In this document: positions 55,838 through 64,000 of the stretch, one piece after another
Layout of the letters: each line of letters begins with the position of its first letter
Numbering within the stretch: the stretch's first letter is position 1
Assembly: GCF_021491375.1 (NCBI RefSeq)
Contig: NZ_JAKEVY010000005.1
Location: 124,001 to 188,000 of the forward strand
Origin: Flavihumibacter fluminis
Lineage (GTDB): Bacteria > Bacteroidota > Bacteroidia > Chitinophagales > Chitinophagaceae
Length of the DNA stretch: 64,000 nucleotides
Direction of reading: 5' to 3'
Notes under the pieces: model-generated
What the model was told of the DNA's origin: nothing
Seen by the model: the letters and a program-made list of their open reading frames with translations, nothing else
The model's database searches: none
Translations under genes and position numbers: made by a program

Positions 55838-58800
55838 TTAATTCACATTTTCTTTTCTCGTTTTTATCATGTATTCGGATGGAAGTAAATTGTATTTTGC
55901 TTTAAAGGATTTTGCAAAATAATTAGGGGTTGAAAACCCGACTGAATAAGCAATTTCTGCAACATTCATATCTGATTTTTCAAGTAATACGGCGGCTTTT
56001 TCAAGTTTGATCGAACGGATGAATTCAACGGGAGTTTGTCCGGTTAATTCCAGCAGTTTATTATAAAGTGAACTTCTGCTCATGCCTACATGCCTGCTCA
56101 ACTCTTCTACCGAAAGTTGGGAATTATTCAAATTTTCATCCAGGTACTTTAAAATCGTATGCAATAATTTTTCATCGGCCGACTGAATTTCAATTTCTGG
56201 AGTCAGGGCTTTAATTTGTTTTGAATAGGTTGTTTTTAAGGTATCGTTGAGCAGCAACAGGTTTTTAATTTTTGCATTTAAAAGCTCAAAATTGAAAGGC
56301 TTGGTGATATAATCGCTGGCACCTGTTTTTAATCCGTTAAGCTGGTCATCTTCACCCGTTAATGCTGTTAGCAGGATGATTGGAATATGCATGGTTCTTT
56401 TGTCTGATTTGATTTTCTGGCAGAATTGAATTCCATCCATTTCAGGCATACTAATATCACTAACGATAAGTTGGGGATGATGCGTCAGGGTTTTTTGCCA
56501 TCCTTCCTTGCCATTGGTTGCTTCGAAAACCTTATAATGCAAACGAAGATTGTCTTTTAAATAAAACCGAAAATCATCGTTGTCTTCTACTAAAAGAATA
56601 GAGGGTAGCGGTCCGGTTACAGTATTGCTTACCGGATTAACAACCTCCTGCATTAATTTACCCGGTACTGAATAGTTTGCTTCTGCCAGTTTGCCTTCCT
56701 GTTCTGGCTCCTCCAGCAGGGTGAGCGGAAGTAAAATTCTGAAAGTAGTTCCTTTGTCCGGAGTACTTTCCAATTCAATATCGCCACCATGCATTTTTAC
56801 AAATTCCCTTGTAATAGATAATCCGATTCCAGTCCCCTGGTTTAAGATGGAGGCAGGTGACTGATGTTGAAAAAACAAGTCATAAATGCGGGATTGCTGT
56901 TCCTGCGGAATTCCGATTCCGGTATCTGCAATTGTAATTTCGACCCAGGTTTGTTCTGCGGTAGTGCGTTTTGCCCAGTTCAGAGACATGTGCACGGAGC
57001 CACCTTTGTTAGTAAACTTAAACGCGTTAGAAAGAATATTGAATAATATTCTTTCTAATTTATCATGATCAAAACTGGTGTGCAGTTTCTCTATTAAACT
57101 GGTGTAGCTGAAACCGATTTTTTTTCTTTCTGCCAGGTCAACAAATGCCTGACTGATTTCCTTCATGAATGGAACTAGGTCACCTTCCGTTGGCAGGAGT
57201 TTTAATTCGTGTTCTTCCATTTTCCGGAAATCAAGTAGCTGGTTTACAAGATTTAGTAAGCGTTTTGCATTATGTTTTACTAATAGCAATTGTTTGGAAT
57301 CATTCCCATGTTCCCGCAGAAGTAAACTTTCAACCGGACCCAGGATCAATGAAATGGGAGTTCTGAATTCATGACTAAGATTGGTCAGAAATTTTATTTT
57401 TAATCGGTCTAGTTCACGAACCCGTTCTACCTCACGGCGTTCCTGTTCAATTTTTAACTGTTCCTGCTCGCGCGCAAATTTCTTTTTCCATTTTTGCAGT
57501 GATAAATAGCGGATGTATAGTAATATTCCAAGTGTAAGTAATGCATAAAAAATATAAGCATAAGTGGTTCTCCAGAAAGGCGGATGTACAATTACACGGA
57601 TGGAATTTCCTGCTTCATTCCATAACCCATCATTATTGCTTGCCTTTATTCGGAATACATAATTCCCAGGATCCAGATTGGTATACGAGGCACTTGTTTT
57701 GTTACCAACCTCGTTCCAGTCTTTTTCAAAACCTTCCAGTTTATAAGCATATTTATTCTGTAATGGAGCAGTATAAGTCAGTCCAATATATTCCAGTGTA
57801 AAATTTTGTTTGAAATCCAGGTTGATTTCTTTTGCAACCGAAATGTGATCAGTAACAGGTCCATCTTTGGATGCCTGAACGCTTTGGTTTCCGATTTTCA
57901 AATCTGTGAGGGTAACAATCGGAATATTATTGTTTTTTATCAGTTTTTCCGGATTAAAATAATTAAAACCTTCTTTCCCGCCGAAATACAAGTCTCCATT
58001 TCTAAGCTTAATTCCAGCACCCCGAACAAAGTTATTTTCCTGTAATCCATTGTGCGATCCATAATTATTTATGTTGTTCGTTTTCGGATCTATGCTGCTG
58101 ATTCCATTATTCGTGCTTACCCATATCAACCCGGTTTCGTCTTCCAGTAAAGTATAAGCCATACTATTGGCCAGGCCGTTATTTTCAGCATATGTTTGAA
58201 ATGATTTTTTTTCTTTTGAGAACCTGACAACCCCTGAGCCAAAAGTTCCCATCCATAAATCCCCCTTATTATCTTTTAGAATGCATTGTATTTTATCGTT
58301 TGGCAAATTGCTATTGCTGCTTTTGTAGACATTGAATTCATTTTGTTTCTCGTTAAAACAAGCTACTCCTCCACCGTGTGTAGCTATCCATATATTTCCG
58401 TCGGCATCTTCCACAATATCTCTGATATAACCATTAATTGGAAGCAAACTATCGTTAGGCTGTTTGGGGGAAGGAGTATAGCGACGAATCACCTTGAAAT
58501 CTGAATTTAGTACATTGATTCCCTGGCCATTCATTCCCAGCCAGATCTCTCCGTTTTTCATTGGACTCACCACAAATACCTCATTGGCATTCAGCATGGA
58601 AGAGTTATTTCCAGCTTTAATGCGTCTTATGCTTTTTCCGGCTGGATTCATCACAAGAAGTCCATCCCCATACGTTCCAATTAAGATGGTTCCATTCGAG
58701 AGTTTTTTAAGCGTTAATACATCAATTTCAGTGTTGGAGGTCCCACGTTCTGAGGGAATCAGAACCTGTTTGAATATTTTCGTTTTGGGATCAAACAAAC

Positions 58801-59941
58801 TCAATCCTCCCCCTTCCGTACCAACAAATACGTTACCATCTGAATCCTCCGCAAAAGCTTTGACAATTGGGTCATTTAGTCCATAGTTATCAAATGGATT
58901 ACTCTGGACATAATTAAAGAGATTCAGATTGCTGTCAAATTTATTGATACCACCCCCAACCGTACCAATCCAGTAAATCCCCTGGTTATCAATAAAAATA
59001 CTTCGTACCTGTTTGGCAGAAAGGCTGTGCAGATTTCGCTGATTTTGTCTGAAACTATTGGTTCTTCCTGTTCTTAAATCCATGATTTCAAGTCCTTCAG
59101 ATGTACCTATCCATAAATGTTGACCATCGTCTGCGAGCGCATTTACCGAATGGGAAGCAATTTTTGAAAAAGACTGATTTGTAGGATTGTAACGAAATAA
59201 GCCATGACTTGTTCCAACCCAAAGTGTACCGGATTTATCTTCTCTTATTGCATTGATTGTTTCGTCTGATTGGGTAGCCATAGGATCCGCCAATTTTGTG
59301 AAGTATTTTACTGTTTTGGTAACCGGATTGTAGAGATGTAATCCTTTACCTGAACCAATCCAGATAATATGCCGGCTGTCTTCAAACAGACAGGTTGGAG
59401 GGGTTTGGATAGAAGAGATGCCGGATGAAGGATTAATTTCCAGGTCCCGTGTTGAACCTGTTGCCGGATCCAATAAAGTTATACCATCGAAATGGGCAAC
59501 CCAGATCATTCCTTTTGAATCGCTGATGACACTTCTGATTACATTGTTCTGGATCGCATCTTTTTTTCTAACTGCCGGATAATGCTGAAACTTATCAGTC
59601 CTGCGGTCGTATTTACTTAAGGAACCGCCACTGGTACCAATCCATAAATTCCCTTGCGGATCTTCGTGTAGACTCAAAATTTCATTTGCCATTAAAGTAC
59701 CTTCTCTCGTTTCATTTCGCCGGTAAATGGTAAAGTTGGTACCATCGAAACGGGCCAATCCATCTTCCGTGCCTGCCCAAAGCCAACCCGATCGGTCCTT
59801 CAATAACACATTCACGGAATTTGATGATAGTCCGTCTTTCGTCGTAATTGCTATAAGGTTAATCTGATTGGGTTGAGCCTGCCCCTGGTAGAAAAAGACC
59901 GGCACCAATACAAACATGAGTAGTCCCAAAATTCTATTCAT
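55838..59941 (-). CDS. Hybrid two-component regulator (HTCS) of a glycan-use locus
   Basis: This 1367-residue one-protein signal system has a signal peptide, about 14 two-component-regulator propeller blades (for example SGWLWAGTEDGLARFDG and GNLWIGTSGGSLSKYD) and a Y_Y_Y domain near residue 720. A transmembrane helix at about 794-812 and a coiled-coil linker come next. The kinase has His857 in NLSHEFRTPISL and ATP-binding NILSNAFKFTN, IADTGIGIP and GTGIGLSITREF. A receiver domain (about 1115-1230, Asp1162 in VSDISMPEMDG) and an AraC-type DNA-binding domain (about 1260-1360) follow. It should sense a periplasmic oligosaccharide and activate the susC/susD and glycosidase genes. Confidence 0.95.
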   Translation of the reverse strand: MNRILGLLMFVLVPVFFYQGQAQPNQINLIAITTKDGLSSNSVNVLLKDRSGWLWAGTEDGLARFDGTNFTIYRRNETREGTLMANEILSLHEDPQGNLWIGTSGGSLSKYDRRTDKFQHYPAVRKKDAIQNNVIRSVISDSKGMIWVAHFDGITLLDPATGSTRDLEINPSSGISSIQTPPTCLFEDSRHIIWIGSGKGLHLYNPVTKTVKYFTKLADPMATQSDETINAIREDKSGTLWVGTSHGLFRYNPTNQSFSKIASHSVNALADDGQHLWIGTSEGLEIMDLRTGRTNSFRQNQRNLHSLSAKQVRSIFIDNQGIYWIGTVGGGINKFDSNLNLFNYVQSNPFDNYGLNDPIVKAFAEDSDGNVFVGTEGGGLSLFDPKTKIFKQVLIPSERGTSNTEIDVLTLKKLSNGTILIGTYGDGLLVMNPAGKSIRRIKAGNNSSMLNANEVFVVSPMKNGEIWLGMNGQGINVLNSDFKVIRRYTPSPKQPNDSLLPINGYIRDIVEDADGNIWIATHGGGVACFNEKQNEFNVYKSSNSNLPNDKIQCILKDNKGDLWMGTFGSGVVRFSKEKKSFQTYAENNGLANSMAYTLLEDETGLIWVSTNNGISSIDPKTNNINNYGSHNGLQENNFVRGAGIKLRNGDLYFGGKEGFNYFNPEKLIKNNNIPIVTLTDLKIGNQSVQASKDGPVTDHISVAKEINLDFKQNFTLEYIGLTYTAPLQNKYAYKLEGFEKDWNEVGNKTSASYTNLDPGNYVFRIKASNNDGLWNEAGNSIRVIVHPPFWRTTYAYIFYALLTLGILLYIRYLSLQKWKKKFAREQEQLKIEQERREVERVRELDRLKIKFLTNLSHEFRTPISLILGPVESLLLREHGNDSKQLLLVKHNAKRLLNLVNQLLDFRKMEEHELKLLPTEGDLVPFMKEISQAFVDLAERKKIGFSYTSLIEKLHTSFDHDKLERILFNILSNAFKFTNKGGSVHMSLNWAKRTTAEQTWVEITIADTGIGIPQEQQSRIYDLFFQHQSPASILNQGTGIGLSITREFVKMHGGDIELESTPDKGTTFRILLPLTLLEEPEQEGKLAEANYSVPGKLMQEVVNPVSNTVTGPLPSILLVEDNDDFRFYLKDNLRLHYKVFEATNGKEGWQKTLTHHPQLIVSDISMPEMDGIQFCQKIKSDKRTMHIPIILLTALTGEDDQLNGLKTGASDYITKPFNFELLNAKIKNLLLLNDTLKTTYSKQIKALTPEIEIQSADEKLLHTILKYLDENLNNSQLSVEELSRHVGMSRSSLYNKLLELTGQTPVEFIRSIKLEKAAVLLEKSDMNVAEIAYSVGFSTPNYFAKSFKAKYNLLPSEYMIKTRKENVN

Positions 59942-60362
59942 ACAGCAGAAGGCATTCGTTCAAAATCAGCTTCTTAGATGATGCTGGAGGAATTTAAACA
60001 TTTGTTCCATGAGTTTCGACAAATGTGCTATGGTTCATTTTTCCTTGCTAATATCTTCACGATCATTAATAGTCTAACGAAACAGTCATGGTCTAATTCC
60101 TAACAAATAAAAACAATAAAATGTAAAAACGACATTTAAATTAAAACCTGATTATTGGGTGAACTGAAATAACTGCTAATAACCAAATACGATTTACATG
60201 CTGCCATTTCCAAAGCTATTCTTCAGTCCAATTAAAATCCGGGATCCCCGGAATCATGTCTCCTCCACAGCCGTCCGGCCTACCGGCAAGGACTCTTGAC
60301 TCATCCAAAAGCTGTTCAACACGTCTGAATTGCTGATCAAAAAAAAGATTTCATAAATCATT
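59942..60362. promoter_or_regulatory. Regulatory gap between the HTCS gene and susC
   Basis: This 421-base gap holds the promoters of two divergent genes. ACATTTGT at 59998-60005 and ACAAATGT at 60019-60026 form a perfect inverted repeat. GTCTAA occurs directly repeated at 60072 and 60091, 19 bases apart. No clear TAnnTTTG box lies near the susC start, as expected if the HTCS activates it. Nothing else was recognised in the gap. Confidence 0.4.
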
Positions 60363-63300
60363 ATGAAAAAACAAATAAAAAGACGATTATTGCAATCGAT
60401 TGCAAAAACCAAAATTCTAACGATTATGAAAGTACTAACGATTCTGCTTGTGGCGCTGAGCCTAATAGCAGTGCCAGTTTTTGCCCAAAGTCCGGTTACC
60501 GGGCGCATCACAGACGGGCAGGGGAGACCCATCCCCCAGGCTTCTGTGGTTATCAAGGGCACAGGTAACGGGGTTAGCAGCAACGATAATGGTGAATTTT
60601 CCATCGTTGCCCCCGCTAATGGAACCCTGGTTATCTCTTCTGTCGGTTACCCTACTAAAGAGTTGGCTATCAATGGAAAAACTCAGTTTTCAATTACCCT
60701 GGAAGCAGGTGCTGATGATCTAAATCAGGTAATTGTAGTGGGTTATGGAACACAGCGAAAAAGAGATGTTACGGGTTCAACAGTTTCAGTAAAAGGAGAA
60801 ACATTGAATGAAATAAAAGCTCCGAATATTTTCAATCAGTTGCAAGGCCGGGCTGCTGGGGTGGATATTGTGAATAACAGCACCCAAATTGGAGCCGCCG
60901 GACAGATACGTATCCGTGGTAACCGTTCCATTACAGGGAATAATAATCCATTAATTGTGGTGGATGGAATGGTATACGGTGGTAGTGTAAATGATATTAA
61001 CCCGGATAATATTGCCAATGTGGACATTTTAAAAGATGCCTCCGCAACTGCCATTTATGGTTCACGGGGTTCAAATGGTGTAATAATCATTACCACCAAA
61101 AGAGGTACCTCGGGTAAGGCAACCACTACCTACAATGGGTATGCGGGTATGTCTAAGGCCATTGATACATGGCGTGTATTCAATGCGCAGGAATACGCCC
61201 AGTTTAAGGAGGATGCCCGCCAGGGACAGCCAGCTTTCCAAACCAACCCCAATGTGATTAGTCCGTATGCGCTTACACCAATTGAAGTTTCCAACCTCGA
61301 GGAAGGTGTAAATACAGACTGGCAGGATCTGCTGCTGACCACCGGTTTAAGGACCGGGCACGACATCAGTGTTCGTGGCGGTACTGATAAAACCCAGTAT
61401 TTCTTTGGATTGGGTTATTACCGAGAAACTGGTATCGTTCATGATCAGTCACTCGATCGCCCTTCTTTCAGTGTCAACATTGATCATAAAATGAGCAACA
61501 AGCTGAAAATAGGGTTCACCAGCTTTAATACCATGTTTTATTCCAATCGGGTAGGGACCAATGCATTTGGTACTGCAACACGGATCGGCCCGATTTACAA
61601 GCCCTACAATGAAGATGGGACACTAAATCTTCAGCCGACTGTTCAACAAGGGGTTGATAATAATACATTCAACCCGCTTACAGCTATTGGCAACAATGAC
61701 CTCATTAAAGCGAGAAGCCGCCGATTTCAATTCCAGCACAATGTGTATGGTGAGTGGCAAATTCTGAAAGAACTGAAATTCAGAACTACTTTTGGATTTA
61801 GCTGGTCCCAGACCTTCAACAGTAATTATAATGGTCCGGGTACCATCTTTAATACCAATACCAATACTGCAGGATCCAACCTGAGTCAGTCAAATGCTGA
61901 AGGCTGGCAGTATACGATTAATAATTCGCTTGAATACAATAAACTGTTTGCAGACAAACACAAAGTCCAGGCGCTTGTTTTGCAAGAAGTTCAGAAGAAC
62001 AGTTTCCAGTCGCAGGGCTGGACAGGTCAGGGAGTTCCTGCCAACTATATTGAGGACTACAATTTCCAACTGGTTAATTCTATCAATCCCCAGGCTGGCC
62101 AGTACAGTGAATCCGGCATCATCGGGTACATGGCACGGATTAACTATGCATTTGATGACAAATACCTGTTGACTGCAACCTTCCGGGCTGATGGAGCTTC
62201 GGTATTGGCGAAAGGTAATCAATGGGTAACCTATCCTGCGCTTTCACTTGGTTGGAATATTGACCGCGAAGGCTTCATGCAAAACCAGGATATTTTCAGT
62301 AACCTGAAACTACGTGCGGGTTGGGGTATCAGTTCAAACGCGGGTATCAATCCTTATACTACCCTGGGAAGTTTGAGTACCGGTTTCTATAACTATGGAC
62401 AGGGTACAACACCACTTGTGAATTTTGTAAACGGTTATACTATTAATACAATTCCCAACCCTAATCTCACCTGGGAAAAAACAAGAGGTATCAACTTCGG
62501 ACTTGATTTCGGATTGTTGAACAATCGGTTGACCGGTACAATTGAATATTATAATACCAGCACAACAGATATCCTGCTGAGTAAGAGCCTGCCACGTAGC
62601 CAGGGAGCCAACTCTATTCTAACCAATGTGGGTGAAACTGCCACCAATGGTATGGAATTCAGTTTAAGCAGTTATAATATTCAGGCTAAAAAACCAGGTG
62701 GTTTTACCTGGAGAACAGATGTAAATGCATTTTTCAATCGTGAAAAAATTGTTGCCCTTCAACAGGGATTACAGCAGGATATTGCGAATGGCTGGTTTGT
62801 TGGTCAGCCGATGACAGTGATTTATGATGTTCGGAAAATCGGTATCTGGCAATTAGGAGAGGAAGCAGAAGCTGCACAATACGGGCAGGCTCCTGGTGAT
62901 ATAAAGTTGGAAGATGTTAATAAAAATAACGCAATTGGACCGGAAGACCGCCAGATCATTGGTGATTTTCAACCCAACCTGGTAGCAGGTTTAACCAATA
63001 GTTTCAGCTTTAAAGGATTTGATCTGAACGTAGTAATGTTTGGAAGATTTGGTCAAACTGTAGCAGCTACCTATTTGTCTGCTGATGGAGGTGCTGCAGG
63101 TTATCCCTTCTTCCTGAACAGCCGTGTCAATCAGCACAAAATCAACTATTGGACACCAACCAATCCAACCAACGACTTTCCTCAGCCTGATGCAAGCCGT
63201 GATGCTCAATTGTATACTTCCACATTAACCTACAGAGATGGTTCTTTCATCAAAATCAGGACTATTGATCTTGGCTATACATTCAAAAAGGCAATGTTAG

Positions 63301-63533
63301 AAAAGCTGAAGATGCAATCTTTACGGGTGTATGTATCTGCTCAGAATCCGTTCATTTTATGGGCGCCGCTGGTTCGCGATGGATTGGGAATTGATCCGGA
63401 AGGAAACGGCACTGGTAATGCTGTCAACTCCAATGCAGGTGGTGGATCTCCTGTTCAAACCAGGGCCATTACTGTGGGTATGGGTGTTCCGCCAAGTCGG
63501 TTATTCATTTTTGGCGTAAACCTGAATTTCTAA
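60363..63533 (+). CDS. susC-like: SusC/RagA-family TonB-dependent outer-membrane transporter
   Basis: This 1056-residue protein imports oligosaccharides across the outer membrane with SusD. The signal peptide appears as MKVLTILLVALSLIAVPVFAQ at 60426, but a longer start at 60363 with a basic n-region is also possible. It shows the carboxypeptidase-like regulatory domain (SPVTGRITDGQGRPIPQA), the TonB-box plug (VVVGYGTQRKRDVTGS), YGSRGSNGVIIITTKRG, and a large C-terminal barrel ending in an aromatic FGVNLNF. It is followed 17 bases later by susD. The glycan is inferred from neighbours to contain fucose. Confidence 0.95.
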   Translation: MKKQIKRRLLQSIAKTKILTIMKVLTILLVALSLIAVPVFAQSPVTGRITDGQGRPIPQASVVIKGTGNGVSSNDNGEFSIVAPANGTLVISSVGYPTKELAINGKTQFSITLEAGADDLNQVIVVGYGTQRKRDVTGSTVSVKGETLNEIKAPNIFNQLQGRAAGVDIVNNSTQIGAAGQIRIRGNRSITGNNNPLIVVDGMVYGGSVNDINPDNIANVDILKDASATAIYGSRGSNGVIIITTKRGTSGKATTTYNGYAGMSKAIDTWRVFNAQEYAQFKEDARQGQPAFQTNPNVISPYALTPIEVSNLEEGVNTDWQDLLLTTGLRTGHDISVRGGTDKTQYFFGLGYYRETGIVHDQSLDRPSFSVNIDHKMSNKLKIGFTSFNTMFYSNRVGTNAFGTATRIGPIYKPYNEDGTLNLQPTVQQGVDNNTFNPLTAIGNNDLIKARSRRFQFQHNVYGEWQILKELKFRTTFGFSWSQTFNSNYNGPGTIFNTNTNTAGSNLSQSNAEGWQYTINNSLEYNKLFADKHKVQALVLQEVQKNSFQSQGWTGQGVPANYIEDYNFQLVNSINPQAGQYSESGIIGYMARINYAFDDKYLLTATFRADGASVLAKGNQWVTYPALSLGWNIDREGFMQNQDIFSNLKLRAGWGISSNAGINPYTTLGSLSTGFYNYGQGTTPLVNFVNGYTINTIPNPNLTWEKTRGINFGLDFGLLNNRLTGTIEYYNTSTTDILLSKSLPRSQGANSILTNVGETATNGMEFSLSSYNIQAKKPGGFTWRTDVNAFFNREKIVALQQGLQQDIANGWFVGQPMTVIYDVRKIGIWQLGEEAEAAQYGQAPGDIKLEDVNKNNAIGPEDRQIIGDFQPNLVAGLTNSFSFKGFDLNVVMFGRFGQTVAATYLSADGGAAGYPFFLNSRVNQHKINYWTPTNPTNDFPQPDASRDAQLYTSTLTYRDGSFIKIRTIDLGYTFKKAMLEKLKMQSLRVYVSAQNPFILWAPLVRDGLGIDPEGNGTGNAVNSNAGGGSPVQTRAITVGMGVPPSRLFIFGVNLNF

Positions 63534-63550
63534 CCGAAAAAAATCAAACG

Positions 63551-64000
63551 ATGCGTATAAAAATAATTAACTACAGTTTAGTTCTTGCCCTGATTTCAGT
63601 TATTGCGGCAGGATGTAGCAAGGTGTTGGATGAACAGCCCAGAGCGGGAATTGATCCATCCTATTTCCGCACCCCGGAAGGTATCCAGGGTGGTATTGCA
63701 GGTATTTATTCTTCCTTCCGCGGTCATTGGGGTACACAAATTTTCACGCAGCTTTTTAATGCAGGTAGTGATGAATTTCAGAAAGGAGCGGCAGCGGATG
63801 TGCAGCATTGGTACACTTTCAATAATGCGCAGATCAGGACAGAAGCAAACAACTATGCCGGTTTTTGGAATTCCATGTTCATTAATATCAATACAGCGAA
63901 TGGTGTGCTCGAATATGGGGCTGCGGCCAATATGCCGGAAGCAACCAAGACCCAGGTATTGGCACAGGCCAAATTTTTACGTGCTTTCTGCTATTTCTAC
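63551..64000 (+). CDS. susD-like: SusD/RagB-family outer-membrane lipoprotein (3' truncated by window)
   Basis: The 150 visible codons begin a glycan-binding lid protein that works with SusC. The lipoprotein signal reads LVLALISVIAAGC with Cys22, followed by SKVLDEQPRAG, a common SusD start. Helical TPR-like segments then appear, with QVLAQAKFLRAFCYF just before the end, a typical SusD motif. The frame is open at base 64000, so it continues outside. It lies 17 bases after the susC stop and is surely cotranscribed. Confidence 0.93.
   Translation, partial: MRIKIINYSLVLALISVIAAGCSKVLDEQPRAGIDPSYFRTPEGIQGGIAGIYSSFRGHWGTQIFTQLFNAGSDEFQKGAAADVQHWYTFNNAQIRTEANNYAGFWNSMFININTANGVLEYGAAANMPEATKTQVLAQAKFLRAFCYFY

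Noticed and set aside
59942-60362. Small RNA or insertion element in the HTCS-susC gap
   Set aside because: No terminator, transposase remnant or inverted-repeat ends with target duplication were found.

Overview
The window looks like a chromosomal segment of a Bacteroidota bacterium, most likely of the Chitinophagaceae type. The support is a type IX secretion (T9SS) C-terminal domain, a gliding-motility-associated C-terminal domain, the gldF-gldG pair, SusC/SusD, a hybrid two-component regulator, a MurF-alanine racemase fusion and several TAnnTTTG-type -7 promoter boxes. No rRNA, CRISPR array, insertion sequence or phage gene was found. The species cannot be read from the sequence alone.

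Region 1 (1-35.9 kb) is mainly housekeeping. In order it holds: the end of glycyl-tRNA synthetase; two tandem paralogous small membrane/coiled-coil proteins; a ferredoxin-NADP reductase-like flavoprotein; a TMEM220-like protein; a large secreted BNR-propeller T9SS protein; mfd with a coupled HAD phosphatase; a GNAT; the acpP-fabF-rnc block; a large adhesin-like protein with a gliding C-terminal domain; methylmalonyl-CoA epimerase; a cysteine desulfurase with an IscA-like carrier; gldF-gldG-terC-murF/alr-lspA; fumC; an enoyl-CoA hydratase; a B12-binding mutase subunit; an aldo/keto reductase; gltX; a polysaccharide deacetylase; tatD; an asparaginase; and tRNA-Ser(GGA). Four predicted lipoproteins of unknown role lie in the window as a whole, two of them in this region's 29-34 kb stretch.

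Region 2 (36.0-64 kb) is a carbohydrate-use locus (PUL-like). It encodes a serine esterase, an unassigned (alpha/alpha)6-type glycosidase, an IlvD/Edd sugar-acid dehydratase with an SDR dehydrogenase, a GH29 alpha-L-fucosidase, two small lipoproteins, a TlpA-like thioredoxin protein, a GH43-like propeller protein, a GH3, a GH2 beta-mannosidase-like enzyme, a sulfatase, a GH95 alpha-L-fucosidase, a hybrid two-component regulator (HTCS), SusC and the start of SusD. Two fucosidase families plus a sulfatase suggest a fucose-containing, possibly sulfated glycan. SusC/SusD would import oligosaccharides, the HTCS would sense them, and the dehydratase plus SDR could oxidise a released sugar by a non-phosphorylative route. 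The substrate is inferred, not shown.

Three observations stand out. First, two inverted arrays of a GTSAGAC-type heptanucleotide (16.45 and 18.65 kb) form large potential hairpins, and one of them encodes the C-terminus of the methylmalonyl-CoA epimerase. Second, a purine-rich intergenic element occurs three times (2.2, 2.6 and 12.85 kb). Third, the GH95 fucosidase is split by one in-frame TGA, with the rest of the reading frame intact.
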